Shown here piece by piece: positions 1-8,234 of a stretch of 50,567 nt of DNA. Each line of letters starts with the position of its first letter. Position 1 is the first letter of the stretch. Source of the DNA: Acidimicrobiia bacterium. Lineage in GTDB: Bacteria; Actinomycetota; Acidimicrobiia; Acidimicrobiales; Bin134. The stretch is from positions 1-50,567 of the forward strand of contig VYEX01000071.1 in assembly GCA_009842675.1 (NCBI GenBank). The letters are read 5' to 3'. The position numbers were made by a program, and so were the translations under genes. Under the pieces are notes generated by a model that ran no database searches, was not told the origin of the DNA, and saw nothing but the letters and a program-made list of their open reading frames with translations.

Positions 1-2
1 CC

Positions 3-752
3 CAATTTTTTTTCCACCCACAAGCCGCCATCCTACATTTCTCCCTGTCTCGTGGGCTCGGATATTTGTATAAGCGCTTGGCCTTGACCATTGGGGGGCT
101 GGGGTTGGCCGCCTACGTGGGTCGCAACGTGGTGGGGGAGCGTCCCGAGACGCTGTTTACCGATCTGGGCATTGCCGGGCTGGCCGATATCCGCTGGTTT
201 GGCGACATTTTCTTCAACCAGCCTCCCGTGGTGTATCTGGCTGTGTTGCTGGGGTTGGCGGTGTGGTTCGTGCTGGCCCGCACCCGACTCGGGCTTGCCC
301 TGCGGGCGGTGGGAGAGTCGGCGCCCACAACCGATGCGGTGGGCCACTCAGTGATGGCGCTGCGGTCGGGAGCGGTCATGGTCGGCGGCGCGTTCGCGGG
401 GGCGGCCGGGTCGTTCCTTTCGCTGTATATGGCCCCGGGCTGGACCGAGGGCATGGTGGCTGGCCGGGGCTGGATCGCGGTGGCGCTGGTGATCTTTGGG
501 GCATGGCGGCCGGGGCGCTTGGCTCTGGGGGCCCTGCTGTTTGGGTTCACGCTGGCTCTGCAACCCCGGTTGCAGTCCTTCGACATCGAGCTGCTGGGAG
601 TGGAGGTCAACCGCATCTCGCCCGCGTTGCTGGGCATCCTGCCCTTCGTGCTGACCGTGGTGGTGCTGGTGATCATCAGCTGGCGCTATCGCCACCGTCC
701 CTCACCGGCGCCAGCTGCGCTGGGCCTGCCCTATCGCCGGGAAGAGCGCTGA
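3..752 (+). CDS. BMP/nucleoside-type ABC transporter permease, 5'-truncated by the window edge
   Basis: Inner-membrane permease of the branched-chain/nucleoside ABC class (YufQ-like, BPD_transp_2). The sequence shows a run of hydrophobic segments. The conserved core contains RTRLGLALRAVGES followed by a Gly/Ala-rich helix and then GRGWIAVALVIFGAWRPG, which is the family's cytoplasmic EAA-equivalent region near the C-terminus. The frame is open to the first bases of the window, so the N-terminal third is missing. A TTG at 66 could be taken as a start, but it falls inside what should be a membrane helix and I do not believe it. The first ~60 bases are more AT-rich and do not resemble the expected family sequence, so they may be contig-end artefact. 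The substrate cannot be told. The next gene, an MFS transporter, begins 35 bp downstream on the same strand. Confidence 0.8.
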   Translation, partial: QFFFHPQAAILHFSLSRGLGYLYKRLALTIGGLGLAAYVGRNVVGERPETLFTDLGIAGLADIRWFGDIFFNQPPVVYLAVLLGLAVWFVLARTRLGLALRAVGESAPTTDAVGHSVMALRSGAVMVGGAFAGAAGSFLSLYMAPGWTEGMVAGRGWIAVALVIFGAWRPGRLALGALLFGFTLALQPRLQSFDIELLGVEVNRISPALLGILPFVLTVVVLVIISWRYRHRPSPAPAALGLPYRREER

Positions 753-786
753 GTCAATCGTCACTGGCGGGGAGTAGGGTTCCCCG

Positions 787-1986
787 ATGGCTGTGAGCAC
801 CTCGTCGAGCACGGCGCGCACATTCTGGCCTTACTTCGTGGTCACCGGCTCACTTTCCATGGGCTATGGCTCGTTGTTCACCCTGCTAGCCGAATTCCGG
901 GACAAGCTGGGCTTCAGCGAGACCGAGTTGGGCTTCATCATTGCCGTTGGGTTCTTGGCCGGGTTCATCGCCCAGGTTGGGCTGGCTCGATTCGCCGATC
1001 GGGGATACGTCTGGATTCTGGTCCATGGTGGGGTGCTGATTGCCCTCCTCTCCATGCTCAGCATGGCAATGACCGATGAGGTTTGGCAGTTCACCGCAGC
1101 ACGGTTCTTCCTTGGCGCTGGCACCGGTGCCACTGGCCCCGCCATTCGCCGAATTCTCATCACCCGGGATCCTCCAAACATGGGCAAGAACCTGGGCACC
1201 ATGGGCGCCTTCGACATCAGCGGGTTCGTGTTGGGACCGGTTGTGGCCGGGCTTCTGGCCGAATTCATCAACTTGCGAGCTCCGTTCTTGTTCATGGCCG
1301 GGCTCTACTTGATGATCTACATGTGGATTTTTCGGTTGGACCTGTCGGCGGGAGTTACGGCAACCACCAAGATCCCGGTCAGACGGCTGTTTCGCATCCG
1401 GCCCCTCAACTCCGGAATGCTCGCCGGGGCTGCGTTCTTCACCACCATCGGGGTGTTCGAAACCTCATGGGCGGTATTGCTTGACGACCTCGGTGCCAGC
1501 ACGCTGCTGATAGCCCTATCCATCTCCTTGTTCGCCTTGCCGATGATTCCGCTCGCCCCATATGGGGGCAAAGTGGCCCAGCAGAAGGGACCCATGCGGG
1601 TGATGCCGTACTCGATCATGGGGGCAGTGGTCTGCATGCTGGTTTACGGCTATGTGGAATTCGTGTGGGTGCTCATCGCGGTTTCGGCTGCTCACGCCAT
1701 TTTTGATGCATTCACCATGCCCGCCGGGCAACTGGCGATAGCTATATCGGCCCCGACGGAGCAAGCGGCCGCCGCTCAGGGCCTCTTTGGGGCATTGGGG
1801 TTGATCATCGCTGGGATTGCCGCAGTTGCCACCGGGGCGATCTATGAAAACTGGGGTGCTGAGGCGCTATTCACCGGAGCGTCGATCGTCATGGTGGTGG
1901 CCTTGGCCGGAGCCATCGCGCTTGGCGAGGAGCTCATGGGGCCAGGTGGCCGCAGCCGCCGCGAGCAAACGCCGGCCAGTTCTTAG
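787..1986 (+). CDS. MFS transporter
   Basis: A 399-residue major facilitator superfamily protein with about twelve hydrophobic segments. A helix-loop typical of MFS proteins includes LARFADRGYVWILVHGG (the loop 2-3 region, with the DRxG-type signature reduced to FADRGY). A second cluster, RFFLGAGTGATGPAIRR, matches the TM4-5 part of the family. The length is normal. The ATG at 787 is preceded by GGGGAG, a good Shine-Dalgarno sequence. That sequence can pair with the TCCCCG directly before the start codon (768-773 with 781-786), which would partly hide the ribosome site. The stop overlaps by 4 bp the stop of the convergent flavoprotein gene on the other strand. Substrate and direction of transport are not visible. 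The family assignment is firm. Confidence 0.85.
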   Translation: MAVSTSSSTARTFWPYFVVTGSLSMGYGSLFTLLAEFRDKLGFSETELGFIIAVGFLAGFIAQVGLARFADRGYVWILVHGGVLIALLSMLSMAMTDEVWQFTAARFFLGAGTGATGPAIRRILITRDPPNMGKNLGTMGAFDISGFVLGPVVAGLLAEFINLRAPFLFMAGLYLMIYMWIFRLDLSAGVTATTKIPVRRLFRIRPLNSGMLAGAAFFTTIGVFETSWAVLLDDLGASTLLIALSISLFALPMIPLAPYGGKVAQQKGPMRVMPYSIMGAVVCMLVYGYVEFVWVLIAVSAAHAIFDAFTMPAGQLAIAISAPTEQAAAAQGLFGALGLIIAGIAAVATGAIYENWGAEALFTGASIVMVVALAGAIALGEELMGPGGRSRREQTPASS

Positions 1987-3002
1987 CTGGGCTGACCCCC
2001 GAGCAGGTTGGCGCCCACCAACTCGTACATCTCATCGGTGACGTGGACGTGTTGAGTAGCGGCGTGGGCGTCTCGGAAGCACCGGTTGAGGGGATGATCT
2101 TGGTAGAGCACCGTCCCGCCTCCCCGGCGGTAGGCCATTGACGCCACCTCGACAGCAGTGTCGGCCGCGTGGGTGGCCGCGGCTCGGGCTCGCTGGACTA
2201 GCTCGTCACTGACAGGACCACCACCGGCTCCCGCCTCCCAGATCTCATCCAGCACTTCCAGCACCAATGCCCGGGCCGCCCGCAGCTGGGTGTCGGCTTG
2301 GCCGAGGTCGCGCTGGAAGGCTGGTCGCTCGTCGAGGGGGGCCGCGCTGGTCAGCCGGTTCTTGCCCACCGCGGCGATTGCAATCTCATCCAGCGCCCGC
2401 CGGGCGATGCCCAGGCTCACGCCGCAATGATCGGGGCTGATAAGCGCATACATGGGGAGTCGATGGAGGATGCCGCCTCGAGGCGGTGGCTGGGACAAGT
2501 CGAACAGCCGGCTGTGGGGCACGAAGACGTTGTCCACGCTGTAGTCGTGGCTCAGGGTTTCCTCCAGTCCGCTGACCTGCCAGGTGTCGTGCACGGTCAC
2601 CTGCTCTATCGGGATCACCGCCCACCGTGGTCCCGATTCGGTGGTGCAGCCGGCCACCACCCAAGCGGCATCGACGATGCCGGAGGCGAATCCCCATCGA
2701 CCGGTCAACACCACACCATCAGGGGCAGGCGCAGCCCGTCCCGACAGTGGAAACGTGCCGGTGAACGGCGGCCAGGCGGCCCCGCCGGTGGCGCTGGCCG
2801 CCACCTCGGCGAAGCCCTCCTCCGGCAAACGGGCGGCGGCGATGGCCGCGGAGGTGGTGGTGAATGTCTCGTTCCAGCCGGCTGATCCGTCGCTCCGGCT
2901 GACGGCCTCGGTGGTCAAGAACTGGGTCCGCAAGTCGGCTTCGAGCCCGCCCAGTTCCTTGGGGAGCTTCAGGGTCAGAAGACTCGGACCGTCGGTGCTC
3001 AT
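1983..3002 (-). CDS. acyl-CoA dehydrogenase-like flavoprotein (DszC/HsaA type), short N-terminus
   Basis: A 339-residue flavoprotein of the acyl-CoA dehydrogenase fold. It is closest in pattern to flavin-dependent monooxygenases such as HsaA and DszC, which use reduced flavin rather than acyl-CoA. Visible pieces are LPKELGGLEADLRT and RSDGSAGWNE near the N-terminus, a central beta domain with GRWGFASGIVDAAWVVAG, and the C-terminal helical domain ending HPLNRCFRDAHAATQH. Most relatives have roughly 30 more N-terminal residues, so the first helix bundle is incomplete here. The ATG at 3002 is preceded by GAGGA about 6 bp upstream and lies 7 bp after the molybdopterin oxidoreductase stop, so this start is well supported. 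The frame stays open upstream, but only over the oxidoreductase coding sequence. It is the last gene of the minus-strand operon. The substrate is unknown. Confidence 0.8.
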   Translation of the reverse strand: MSTDGPSLLTLKLPKELGGLEADLRTQFLTTEAVSRSDGSAGWNETFTTTSAAIAAARLPEEGFAEVAASATGGAAWPPFTGTFPLSGRAAPAPDGVVLTGRWGFASGIVDAAWVVAGCTTESGPRWAVIPIEQVTVHDTWQVSGLEETLSHDYSVDNVFVPHSRLFDLSQPPPRGGILHRLPMYALISPDHCGVSLGIARRALDEIAIAAVGKNRLTSAAPLDERPAFQRDLGQADTQLRAARALVLEVLDEIWEAGAGGGPVSDELVQRARAAATHAADTAVEVASMAYRRGGGTVLYQDHPLNRCFRDAHAATQHVHVTDEMYELVGANLLGGQPS

Positions 3003-3009
3003 GCTGTCC

Positions 3010-5007
3010 TCAAGCCGATTCTGCCGGGCTGAGTTCCACCGGCAACCCCGATTGCCAGACCATGCCGGTGAGCGGGTCGACATCGACCTCGGCGGTGGTG
3101 AGGGTGCAGACGTTGGGGTCGGCCCAACCGTGGGGGATGGACACTGCCCCGGGGGCGATCTCATCGCTGGTTCGGGCGGTTCCCACCAGCTCGCCGTGGG
3201 CGCTTTGCACCTTTACTGGCTGGCCGTCGGCGATGCCGTGGTCGGGGTGGATCAGCACTTCGGGACCCACGTCGCCCAGGTCGCGGAGCTGCCCGTTCAT
3301 GGTCCGCATCTGGCGGCGGGGCAGCAGCACCACCGGTGCCGGTTGGTCGAGATCGGCCAATTGCTCCACCAGCGGCTCAGGGGCCAATCGCCAGCGGCCC
3401 TCGGGCAGCACCCGGTTTAGCACCCAGCCGTGAACCGGTCTCGATTCGCCGACCAAGCCCCGCCGGGCGGCCAGAACTGTTTCTGCATCACTGCGGCCCC
3501 TCTCGGCGATCAGGGCCAACAGGTCCTCATCGGTGGCGGTGTCGGGGTCGATCCCCCGGGGCAGCACGCCCACTCCCAGCCGACGGCCCAGATCGGCGAA
3601 GACCTGCCACATGAGCCGGCGGTCGGCCCCGGGCGGCACCACTGCCGGGGTGTAGTGGGTGGCAATAGCCGGCTGGTAGGCGTCCAGCATCCAGGGCAGG
3701 TCGGCCCGCTCCAGCTGGCCGGCGACAGGCAGCAGGTGGGTGGCCAGCGCGGTGGTGTCGGTTTCCACCACATCGGCCACCGCCAGGACCTCTAGGGAAG
3801 CGAATGCTGCATGGGTCCGGTCTCGGTCGGGGAAGGCGATCAGCGGGTTGCCTCCCACCACCACCAATGCCCGCACGTTGCCTGCCTCTATCTCGTCTAC
3901 CAGGGCGGCACACGGGTACTCCCCGAACCGGCGGGGTAATTCCGGGCGGCTGGCCGGTCCGGGCTCGGGGTGGCCGTCGGAGGGCTGCCAGTCGCGGGTG
4001 TCGAGTTGGAGCAGGTAGCCGGGGTTGAACCACATTCCGCCGGGCTGGTCGTAGGAGCCAGTGACCACGGCCAGCGCCCACAACAGCCATTCGGTCACGT
4101 TGGCGTGGCGGCCCATGGAGACGCCGGTGCCCGACAGCACCGATAGCCGACCCGCCGTTCGCACGGCCTCCAAGAGATCGAGCAGGTCGGCGGGGTTTAT
4201 CCCGGTGCCATTTGCGGCGCGGTCCAAAGTGAAGGGCGCCACCGCGGCAGCCAGATCGTCGACTCCGGTTGCGTGGCTGTTTAGGTAGTCCCAGTCGGCC
4301 CCTTCAGCCAAGAGCTCTCGAACCAGCCAGCCCAGTATCAAGTAGTCAGTGCTGGGTCGGGGGGCCAGATGGCGGTCGGCGAGGTTGGCAGTCTCAGTGC
4401 GGCGGGGGTCGATCACCCATACCGGGCCCCGCTCCTGTTGGGTACGCAGTCGGCGGATGGGATCGGCCAGGCCGTTGCCGTGGCCGTGGGACACCACCGG
4501 GTTCGTTCCCACCAAAAGGAGCATCCGGGCGGCCTCCTGGTCCCACATGGGGGTGATCCCCGACCAGCCCCCCATGAGCTCGGCCACCAGTGGGCGCATG
4601 GGCGTGTCGATGGTGGTGGCGGTGTATTTCTGCCGGGAGCCGATGGCGGCTAGGAACCGCTCCGCGGCCCGACGGCCATTGGCGTCGTAGGCCGAGCCGC
4701 TGGCCAGGTACATGGCCACCGCGTCGGGCCCGCTTTCGTCGATTATGGCGGCGAGGCGGCTCCCCATGTGGTCGAGGCAGTGGTTCCACCCCACCGCCTC
4801 CCCGTTGACGCTGGGCTGGTCCAACCGATGGGGATGGTGGTGCCATTCGGGCAGCGCTCGGCCTTTCGGGCAGGTGTAGCCCTTGGAGATGGGGTGGGCG
4901 TCGTCGCCTCTCACTTTCAGTACCCGGTCGCCCTCGACGGTGACGGTGATGCCGCACATGGCGGTGCAGATGCGGCAGAAGGAGTGAACCTCCTGAGCCT
5001 TAGACAA
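3010..5007 (-). CDS. molybdopterin-dependent oxidoreductase (formate dehydrogenase/nitrate reductase superfamily)
   Basis: A 665-residue catalytic subunit of the Mo/W-bisPGD superfamily. The N-terminal [4Fe-4S] motif is complete: C11, C14 and C18 in CRICTAMC, then C46 in YTCPKGR. Further on are GTNPVVSHGHG and WVIDPRRTETANLADRHL, which bind the first pterin dinucleotide, and SGTGVSMGRHAN in the middle. The C-terminal molydop-binding domain contains RQMRTMNGQLRDLG and IPHGWADPN. The segment that normally carries the Cys/Sec/Ser/Asp ligand to molybdenum reads IDTPMRPLVAELMGG (about 133-147) and shows no obvious Cys at the expected place. It is slightly short for the family. No TAT signal is present, so it is presumably cytoplasmic. 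The start is TTG, overlapping the SDR stop by 8 bp, with only a weak ribosome site. The substrate is unknown. Confidence 0.85.
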   Translation of the reverse strand: MSKAQEVHSFCRICTAMCGITVTVEGDRVLKVRGDDAHPISKGYTCPKGRALPEWHHHPHRLDQPSVNGEAVGWNHCLDHMGSRLAAIIDESGPDAVAMYLASGSAYDANGRRAAERFLAAIGSRQKYTATTIDTPMRPLVAELMGGWSGITPMWDQEAARMLLLVGTNPVVSHGHGNGLADPIRRLRTQQERGPVWVIDPRRTETANLADRHLAPRPSTDYLILGWLVRELLAEGADWDYLNSHATGVDDLAAAVAPFTLDRAANGTGINPADLLDLLEAVRTAGRLSVLSGTGVSMGRHANVTEWLLWALAVVTGSYDQPGGMWFNPGYLLQLDTRDWQPSDGHPEPGPASRPELPRRFGEYPCAALVDEIEAGNVRALVVVGGNPLIAFPDRDRTHAAFASLEVLAVADVVETDTTALATHLLPVAGQLERADLPWMLDAYQPAIATHYTPAVVPPGADRRLMWQVFADLGRRLGVGVLPRGIDPDTATDEDLLALIAERGRSDAETVLAARRGLVGESRPVHGWVLNRVLPEGRWRLAPEPLVEQLADLDQPAPVVLLPRRQMRTMNGQLRDLGDVGPEVLIHPDHGIADGQPVKVQSAHGELVGTARTSDEIAPGAVSIPHGWADPNVCTLTTAEVDVDPLTGMVWQSGLPVELSPAESA

Positions 5008-5839
5008 TGCCCCGGGCGCGGTCGATGCTCCATTGGCTCGCCGAGGGAGCGTTGGAGCTGGTCTTGTCGGCGATTTCCGCCATGATGCCCTCTCGCTGGG
5101 CCATGCCCACCATGCTCTCCAGCCTTCCGGTATAGGAGGTGGGCTGTTGGAGCATCCACACGATGCCCTCGGCGGAAACCGAGGTGTCGGCCCAAGTCGA
5201 GTGATCAGCGTCGGGAGCGTTCATCACGAAGCCCTCGCTGGCTACCGCGGTGTCGATGCGGAAGCAGTTCACGGCGATGCCGTCGTCGGCCAGGATGGCC
5301 GCGCTGGATACGGTCAGGTGTTCCAGTGCGGACTTGGACATGCCGTAGGCCATAAGCGATGGGTAGTAGGAGAGACCGGCCGCCGATGAGACGTTGACGA
5401 TCCGCCCGTTGCGTTCGGCCAAATAGGGTCGGCACAGCCGGGTGGCAAGCAGCGGCGCGGTGGTATTGATGGCCATGGTCAGCTCATAGCGCTTGAGCTC
5501 TACGTCTAGGTCGCCCACGAAGGTCACTGCGGCGTTGTTAACCAGGGCGTCGATGCGGCCGAAATGGTTCACCACAGTTTCCACCATGGCCTCGATCTGG
5601 TCGGGACGGGACAGGTCGCAGGGCACGGCCAAGCCGTCACCGCCGGCTTCCTCTACTGCCCGGGCGGTCTCATCCACCGTGCCGGGCAGCTTGAACCGGG
5701 CCGAGTCGGTGGCTCGGGCCACGCAGGCCACCCCCGCGCCCAACTCGCCGAGACGGATGGCCAGTCCCCGACCCACTCCCCGGCTGGCCCCGGTCACGAT
5801 TACCACCTGGTCGGCGAAGGACTGCTTTTGGCTCACCAC
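5000..5839 (-). CDS. short-chain dehydrogenase/reductase
   Basis: A 279-residue SDR-family NAD(P)-dependent oxidoreductase. The Rossmann cofactor motif TGASRGVG is at about 16-23, NNAA around 104-107, a catalytic Ser in VNVSSAAG, and the YxxxK pair in AYGMSKSA. The extended C-terminus (WMLQQPTSYTGRLESM) resembles HSDL2-like SDRs. An acidic residue after the glycine motif was not clear enough to decide NAD versus NADP. The likely start is GTG at 5839, inside the end of the upstream gene. The 3' end overlaps the start of the molybdopterin oxidoreductase by 8 bp, so this gene is co-transcribed and probably translationally coupled to both neighbours. Context suggests oxidation or reduction of a hydroxyl/keto group on a CoA-linked or hydrophobic substrate. 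Confidence 0.9.
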   Translation of the reverse strand: MVSQKQSFADQVVIVTGASRGVGRGLAIRLGELGAGVACVARATDSARFKLPGTVDETARAVEEAGGDGLAVPCDLSRPDQIEAMVETVVNHFGRIDALVNNAAVTFVGDLDVELKRYELTMAINTTAPLLATRLCRPYLAERNGRIVNVSSAAGLSYYPSLMAYGMSKSALEHLTVSSAAILADDGIAVNCFRIDTAVASEGFVMNAPDADHSTWADTSVSAEGIVWMLQQPTSYTGRLESMVGMAQREGIMAEIADKTSSNAPSASQWSIDRARGIV

Positions 5840-6978
5840 GGCCTCACATCGTCGTCCAAGCCCAAGAACGGCACCCGTCCCGAGCAGATCACAATCTGGT
5901 GGCCGGCCAGCGGCTGGCCGTTGACGGTGCCCACCGCAGGAGCCTCTCGGTGGCCGGGAACGCGAACCTCGCCGGAGGGGAGCACCACGTTCTCGGGGTG
6001 GGACAGGTCGTAGGTGTCGGTCTCCGTGTAGGACTGCCCCCGGTACACGCCGAGGCCGCCGCCGTCCTCCCAGCCCCAGTCGTATCCGGTGCCGATCATG
6101 GCCCAGTCCCGATGGATCTGGTTGGTCTCGATCTCGTAGACCTCTCCGGCGGTGTCGGTAAATTGGGAGCGCACTTGGCGCCAGCGACGGGTGCCCTCCC
6201 AGAAGTCCACCTCGAACTCGGCCGCCACCACCTCGGTCTCCTTGCCGTCAGGCCGGGCGATCACGCCATCCAGATAGTGCTGGCGGCCGTCGCCAGTGCA
6301 GTGGACTTGCACGTGGCCGCCGTAGTCGGGGCAGGAGAACGGCAGCCAGTAGAACACCGAACCGTGCTGGGCCCGCTGGTCGATGCCGTCCTCCCCGGTG
6401 ACCGGCTCGGGGCCGGCGGTCTGGGGTCGCACACCCCAGGAGTGGTCCCGGCCACCCCACCAGCCCTCCACGGTGTAATCGGTGCCGTCAAGGGTGACGG
6501 CACCGTCCATCCGGCCCACCTGGGTGTAGCGGCGGTAATCCTGAGTGACCCGGCCCCGAACCCGGCTGAAGTGATGGTCCTCCTCTTTGGGAGGCAGAAA
6601 ACTGGTCCAAGTCAGGTCGATGTCGATGGGATGGTCGTCGCCGGTGGTGGTAAGGCGGACTTTCTCAAACGGCTCGATGACCTCGATGTCGAGCGGGCCA
6701 ACCCCTACCCGGTCGATTTCCGGGCGCAGCGCCCGGCTGAAGCGGAAGTTCCGCTGGCTGGAGCCGCCCCCGTCGCGGGGCACCTGGCAGGCCACGAATC
6801 CGTCGAACACATTCATGTTCATGTACAGCCCCACGCCCATGATCATGGTCAGCGACCCGGCGGGGTCGTAGCACGAGAACCAGTAGCGGTCGAAGAACCG
6901 GGGGTCGCTGGTCCCCACGTGGTCGAACGTAGTGGGGATCTGATGGCGGAGCGTCTCGTCGAGTCTGGTCAAAGGCAC
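5833..6978 (-). CDS. DUF7064/7065-like protein, two lipocalin-like domains (function unknown)
   Basis: A 381-residue protein without recognised catalytic motifs. It looks like two beta-rich, lipocalin/AttH-like halves: residues ~30-180 with many paired Thr/Asp/Arg strands, then the signature GWWGGRDHSWGVRP around 175-188, then a second beta-rich half with FYWLPFSCPDYGGHVQVH. The W-G-x-R-D-H-S-W-G motif is what I associate with actinobacterial DUF7064/DUF7065 proteins, often found beside steroid, terpenoid or fatty-acid catabolic genes. A role in binding or hydrating a hydrophobic substrate is inference only. GTG start at 6978. The stop overlaps the SDR start by 7 bp, and the upstream CoA-transferase stop is 33 bp away, so all five minus-strand genes form one likely operon. 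Confidence 0.6.
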   Translation of the reverse strand: MPLTRLDETLRHQIPTTFDHVGTSDPRFFDRYWFSCYDPAGSLTMIMGVGLYMNMNVFDGFVACQVPRDGGGSSQRNFRFSRALRPEIDRVGVGPLDIEVIEPFEKVRLTTTGDDHPIDIDLTWTSFLPPKEEDHHFSRVRGRVTQDYRRYTQVGRMDGAVTLDGTDYTVEGWWGGRDHSWGVRPQTAGPEPVTGEDGIDQRAQHGSVFYWLPFSCPDYGGHVQVHCTGDGRQHYLDGVIARPDGKETEVVAAEFEVDFWEGTRRWRQVRSQFTDTAGEVYEIETNQIHRDWAMIGTGYDWGWEDGGGLGVYRGQSYTETDTYDLSHPENVVLPSGEVRVPGHREAPAVGTVNGQPLAGHQIVICSGRVPFLGLDDDVRPW

Positions 6979-7011
6979 GGCGACATCCTATGGGCGCACC
7001 GGCAGCAGGGC

Positions 7012-8214
7012 TTAGGCCACAATGCCGCTGGCCCGCAGCTCGGCGATCTGCTCGGGGTTGCGGCCCATCTCGGCCAGCACTTCGTCGGTGTGCTCACCCA
7101 GTTCGGGGGCCAGGGCGCGGGGTGCCCACGGTGTGCCGTGGAAGTCCACCGGGGTGGCCAGCATGGTGGTGCCGGTGGCCCCGTCGGGCACCTCCACCAA
7201 TGCACCCGACGGGCCGGTCTGGGGATCGGCCAGAACGTCGTCGAGGGTATTGACCGGGGCCCAGAACATGTCGGGCTCGGTGGCGAAGATCTCGGCCCAC
7301 TCCTCCAGCGGGCGCTCGGCGAACGCCTCGTCCAGCGCGGCGATCAGCTCCACGGCGTTGACGGCCCGGTCTCGTGCGGTGGCGAACCGCTCGTCGTCTA
7401 TCCATTCGGGATGGCCCACGGCCCGGGCCAGCGGGGGCCAGTGGCGGTCGCCTTCCAGGCCCACCACCCAGAAGCGGCGGCCGTCGCCCGCGGTGTAGTT
7501 GTTGATAGCCGGATTGCCCATGGCCTCTCGGGTGCCAACCGCCATGTTCAGGCCCCACATCAGAAGAATGTTGAGGTCGAAGCCGATGGTGTACATGCCC
7601 TCTCGGAACAGCGATGAGGACACCATCTGGCCCTGGCCGGTGCGCTCGCGGTGGTAAAGCGCCGCGCTGATGGCGGCCGCTCCGGCCAGGCCCACGTTGT
7701 GGTCGCCCATACCGCCTCGCTGGAAGGGCAGGGCGCCGCCGGGCGGGGTGAGCTGGGCGGCGATGCCCGAGCGGGCCCAGAAGGCGGCGATGTCGTAGGC
7801 CGGACGGTCGGCGTCGGGCCCCTCGAGTCCGTAGCCGGTGATGGCGCAGTACACCAGCGCTGGGTTGCGGGCGGCCAGCGACTCATAGTCCAGCCCCAGC
7901 CGATCCAGCGCGCTCAACCGCAAGTTGGTGAGGAACACATCGGCTTCATCGATGATCTCCGCGGCGATGGCCCGGCCTTCTTCACTGGTCAGATCTACCA
8001 CCACCGAGCGCTTCGACCGGTTGTCCAGCTCGAACACCGGGTTGGTGGGCATGTCCCCGCCCAGCATCCGCTGGAACGTGCGGGACGGATCGCCGGCGGG
8101 GGGCTCGATCTTGACCACGTCGGCCCCCCAGTCGCTCAAAATCCCGCCTGCCGCGGGGCCGGCCACCCACACCCCCAGCTCGACCACCTTCACGCCATCC
8201 ATCGGACCTGCCAT
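7012..8214 (-). CDS. family III CoA-transferase (CaiB/BaiF)
   Basis: A 400-residue class III CoA-transferase, which moves CoA between carboxylic acids through an aspartyl-CoA thioester. It opens with the family pattern LDGVKVVELG-like sequence and GADVVKIEPPAGDPSR. The catalytic Asp is D171 in QRGGMGDHNVG. The C-terminal region carries APVNTLDDVLADPQ, also typical. Length and start are normal: ATG at 8214, only 20 bp from the divergent phosphatase start, so the two promoters must overlap or sit inside the coding ends. It is the first gene of the minus-strand operon 8214-1983 and presumably activates the acid that the SDR, molybdoenzyme and flavoprotein then process. Substrate specificity is not readable from sequence. 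Confidence 0.9.
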   Translation of the reverse strand: MAGPMDGVKVVELGVWVAGPAAGGILSDWGADVVKIEPPAGDPSRTFQRMLGGDMPTNPVFELDNRSKRSVVVDLTSEEGRAIAAEIIDEADVFLTNLRLSALDRLGLDYESLAARNPALVYCAITGYGLEGPDADRPAYDIAAFWARSGIAAQLTPPGGALPFQRGGMGDHNVGLAGAAAISAALYHRERTGQGQMVSSSLFREGMYTIGFDLNILLMWGLNMAVGTREAMGNPAINNYTAGDGRRFWVVGLEGDRHWPPLARAVGHPEWIDDERFATARDRAVNAVELIAALDEAFAERPLEEWAEIFATEPDMFWAPVNTLDDVLADPQTGPSGALVEVPDGATGTTMLATPVDFHGTPWAPRALAPELGEHTDEVLAEMGRNPEQIAELRASGIVA

Positions 8215-8234
8215 GGGTTGAGCATAGAAAGCCA

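Noticed and set aside
5899-7617. Long plus-strand open frame (572 codons) opposite the DUF protein and CoA-transferase
   Set aside because: It is antisense to two genes with clear family motifs; the His/Gly/Val-rich translation has no domain pattern and reflects GC-biased codon use on the other strand.
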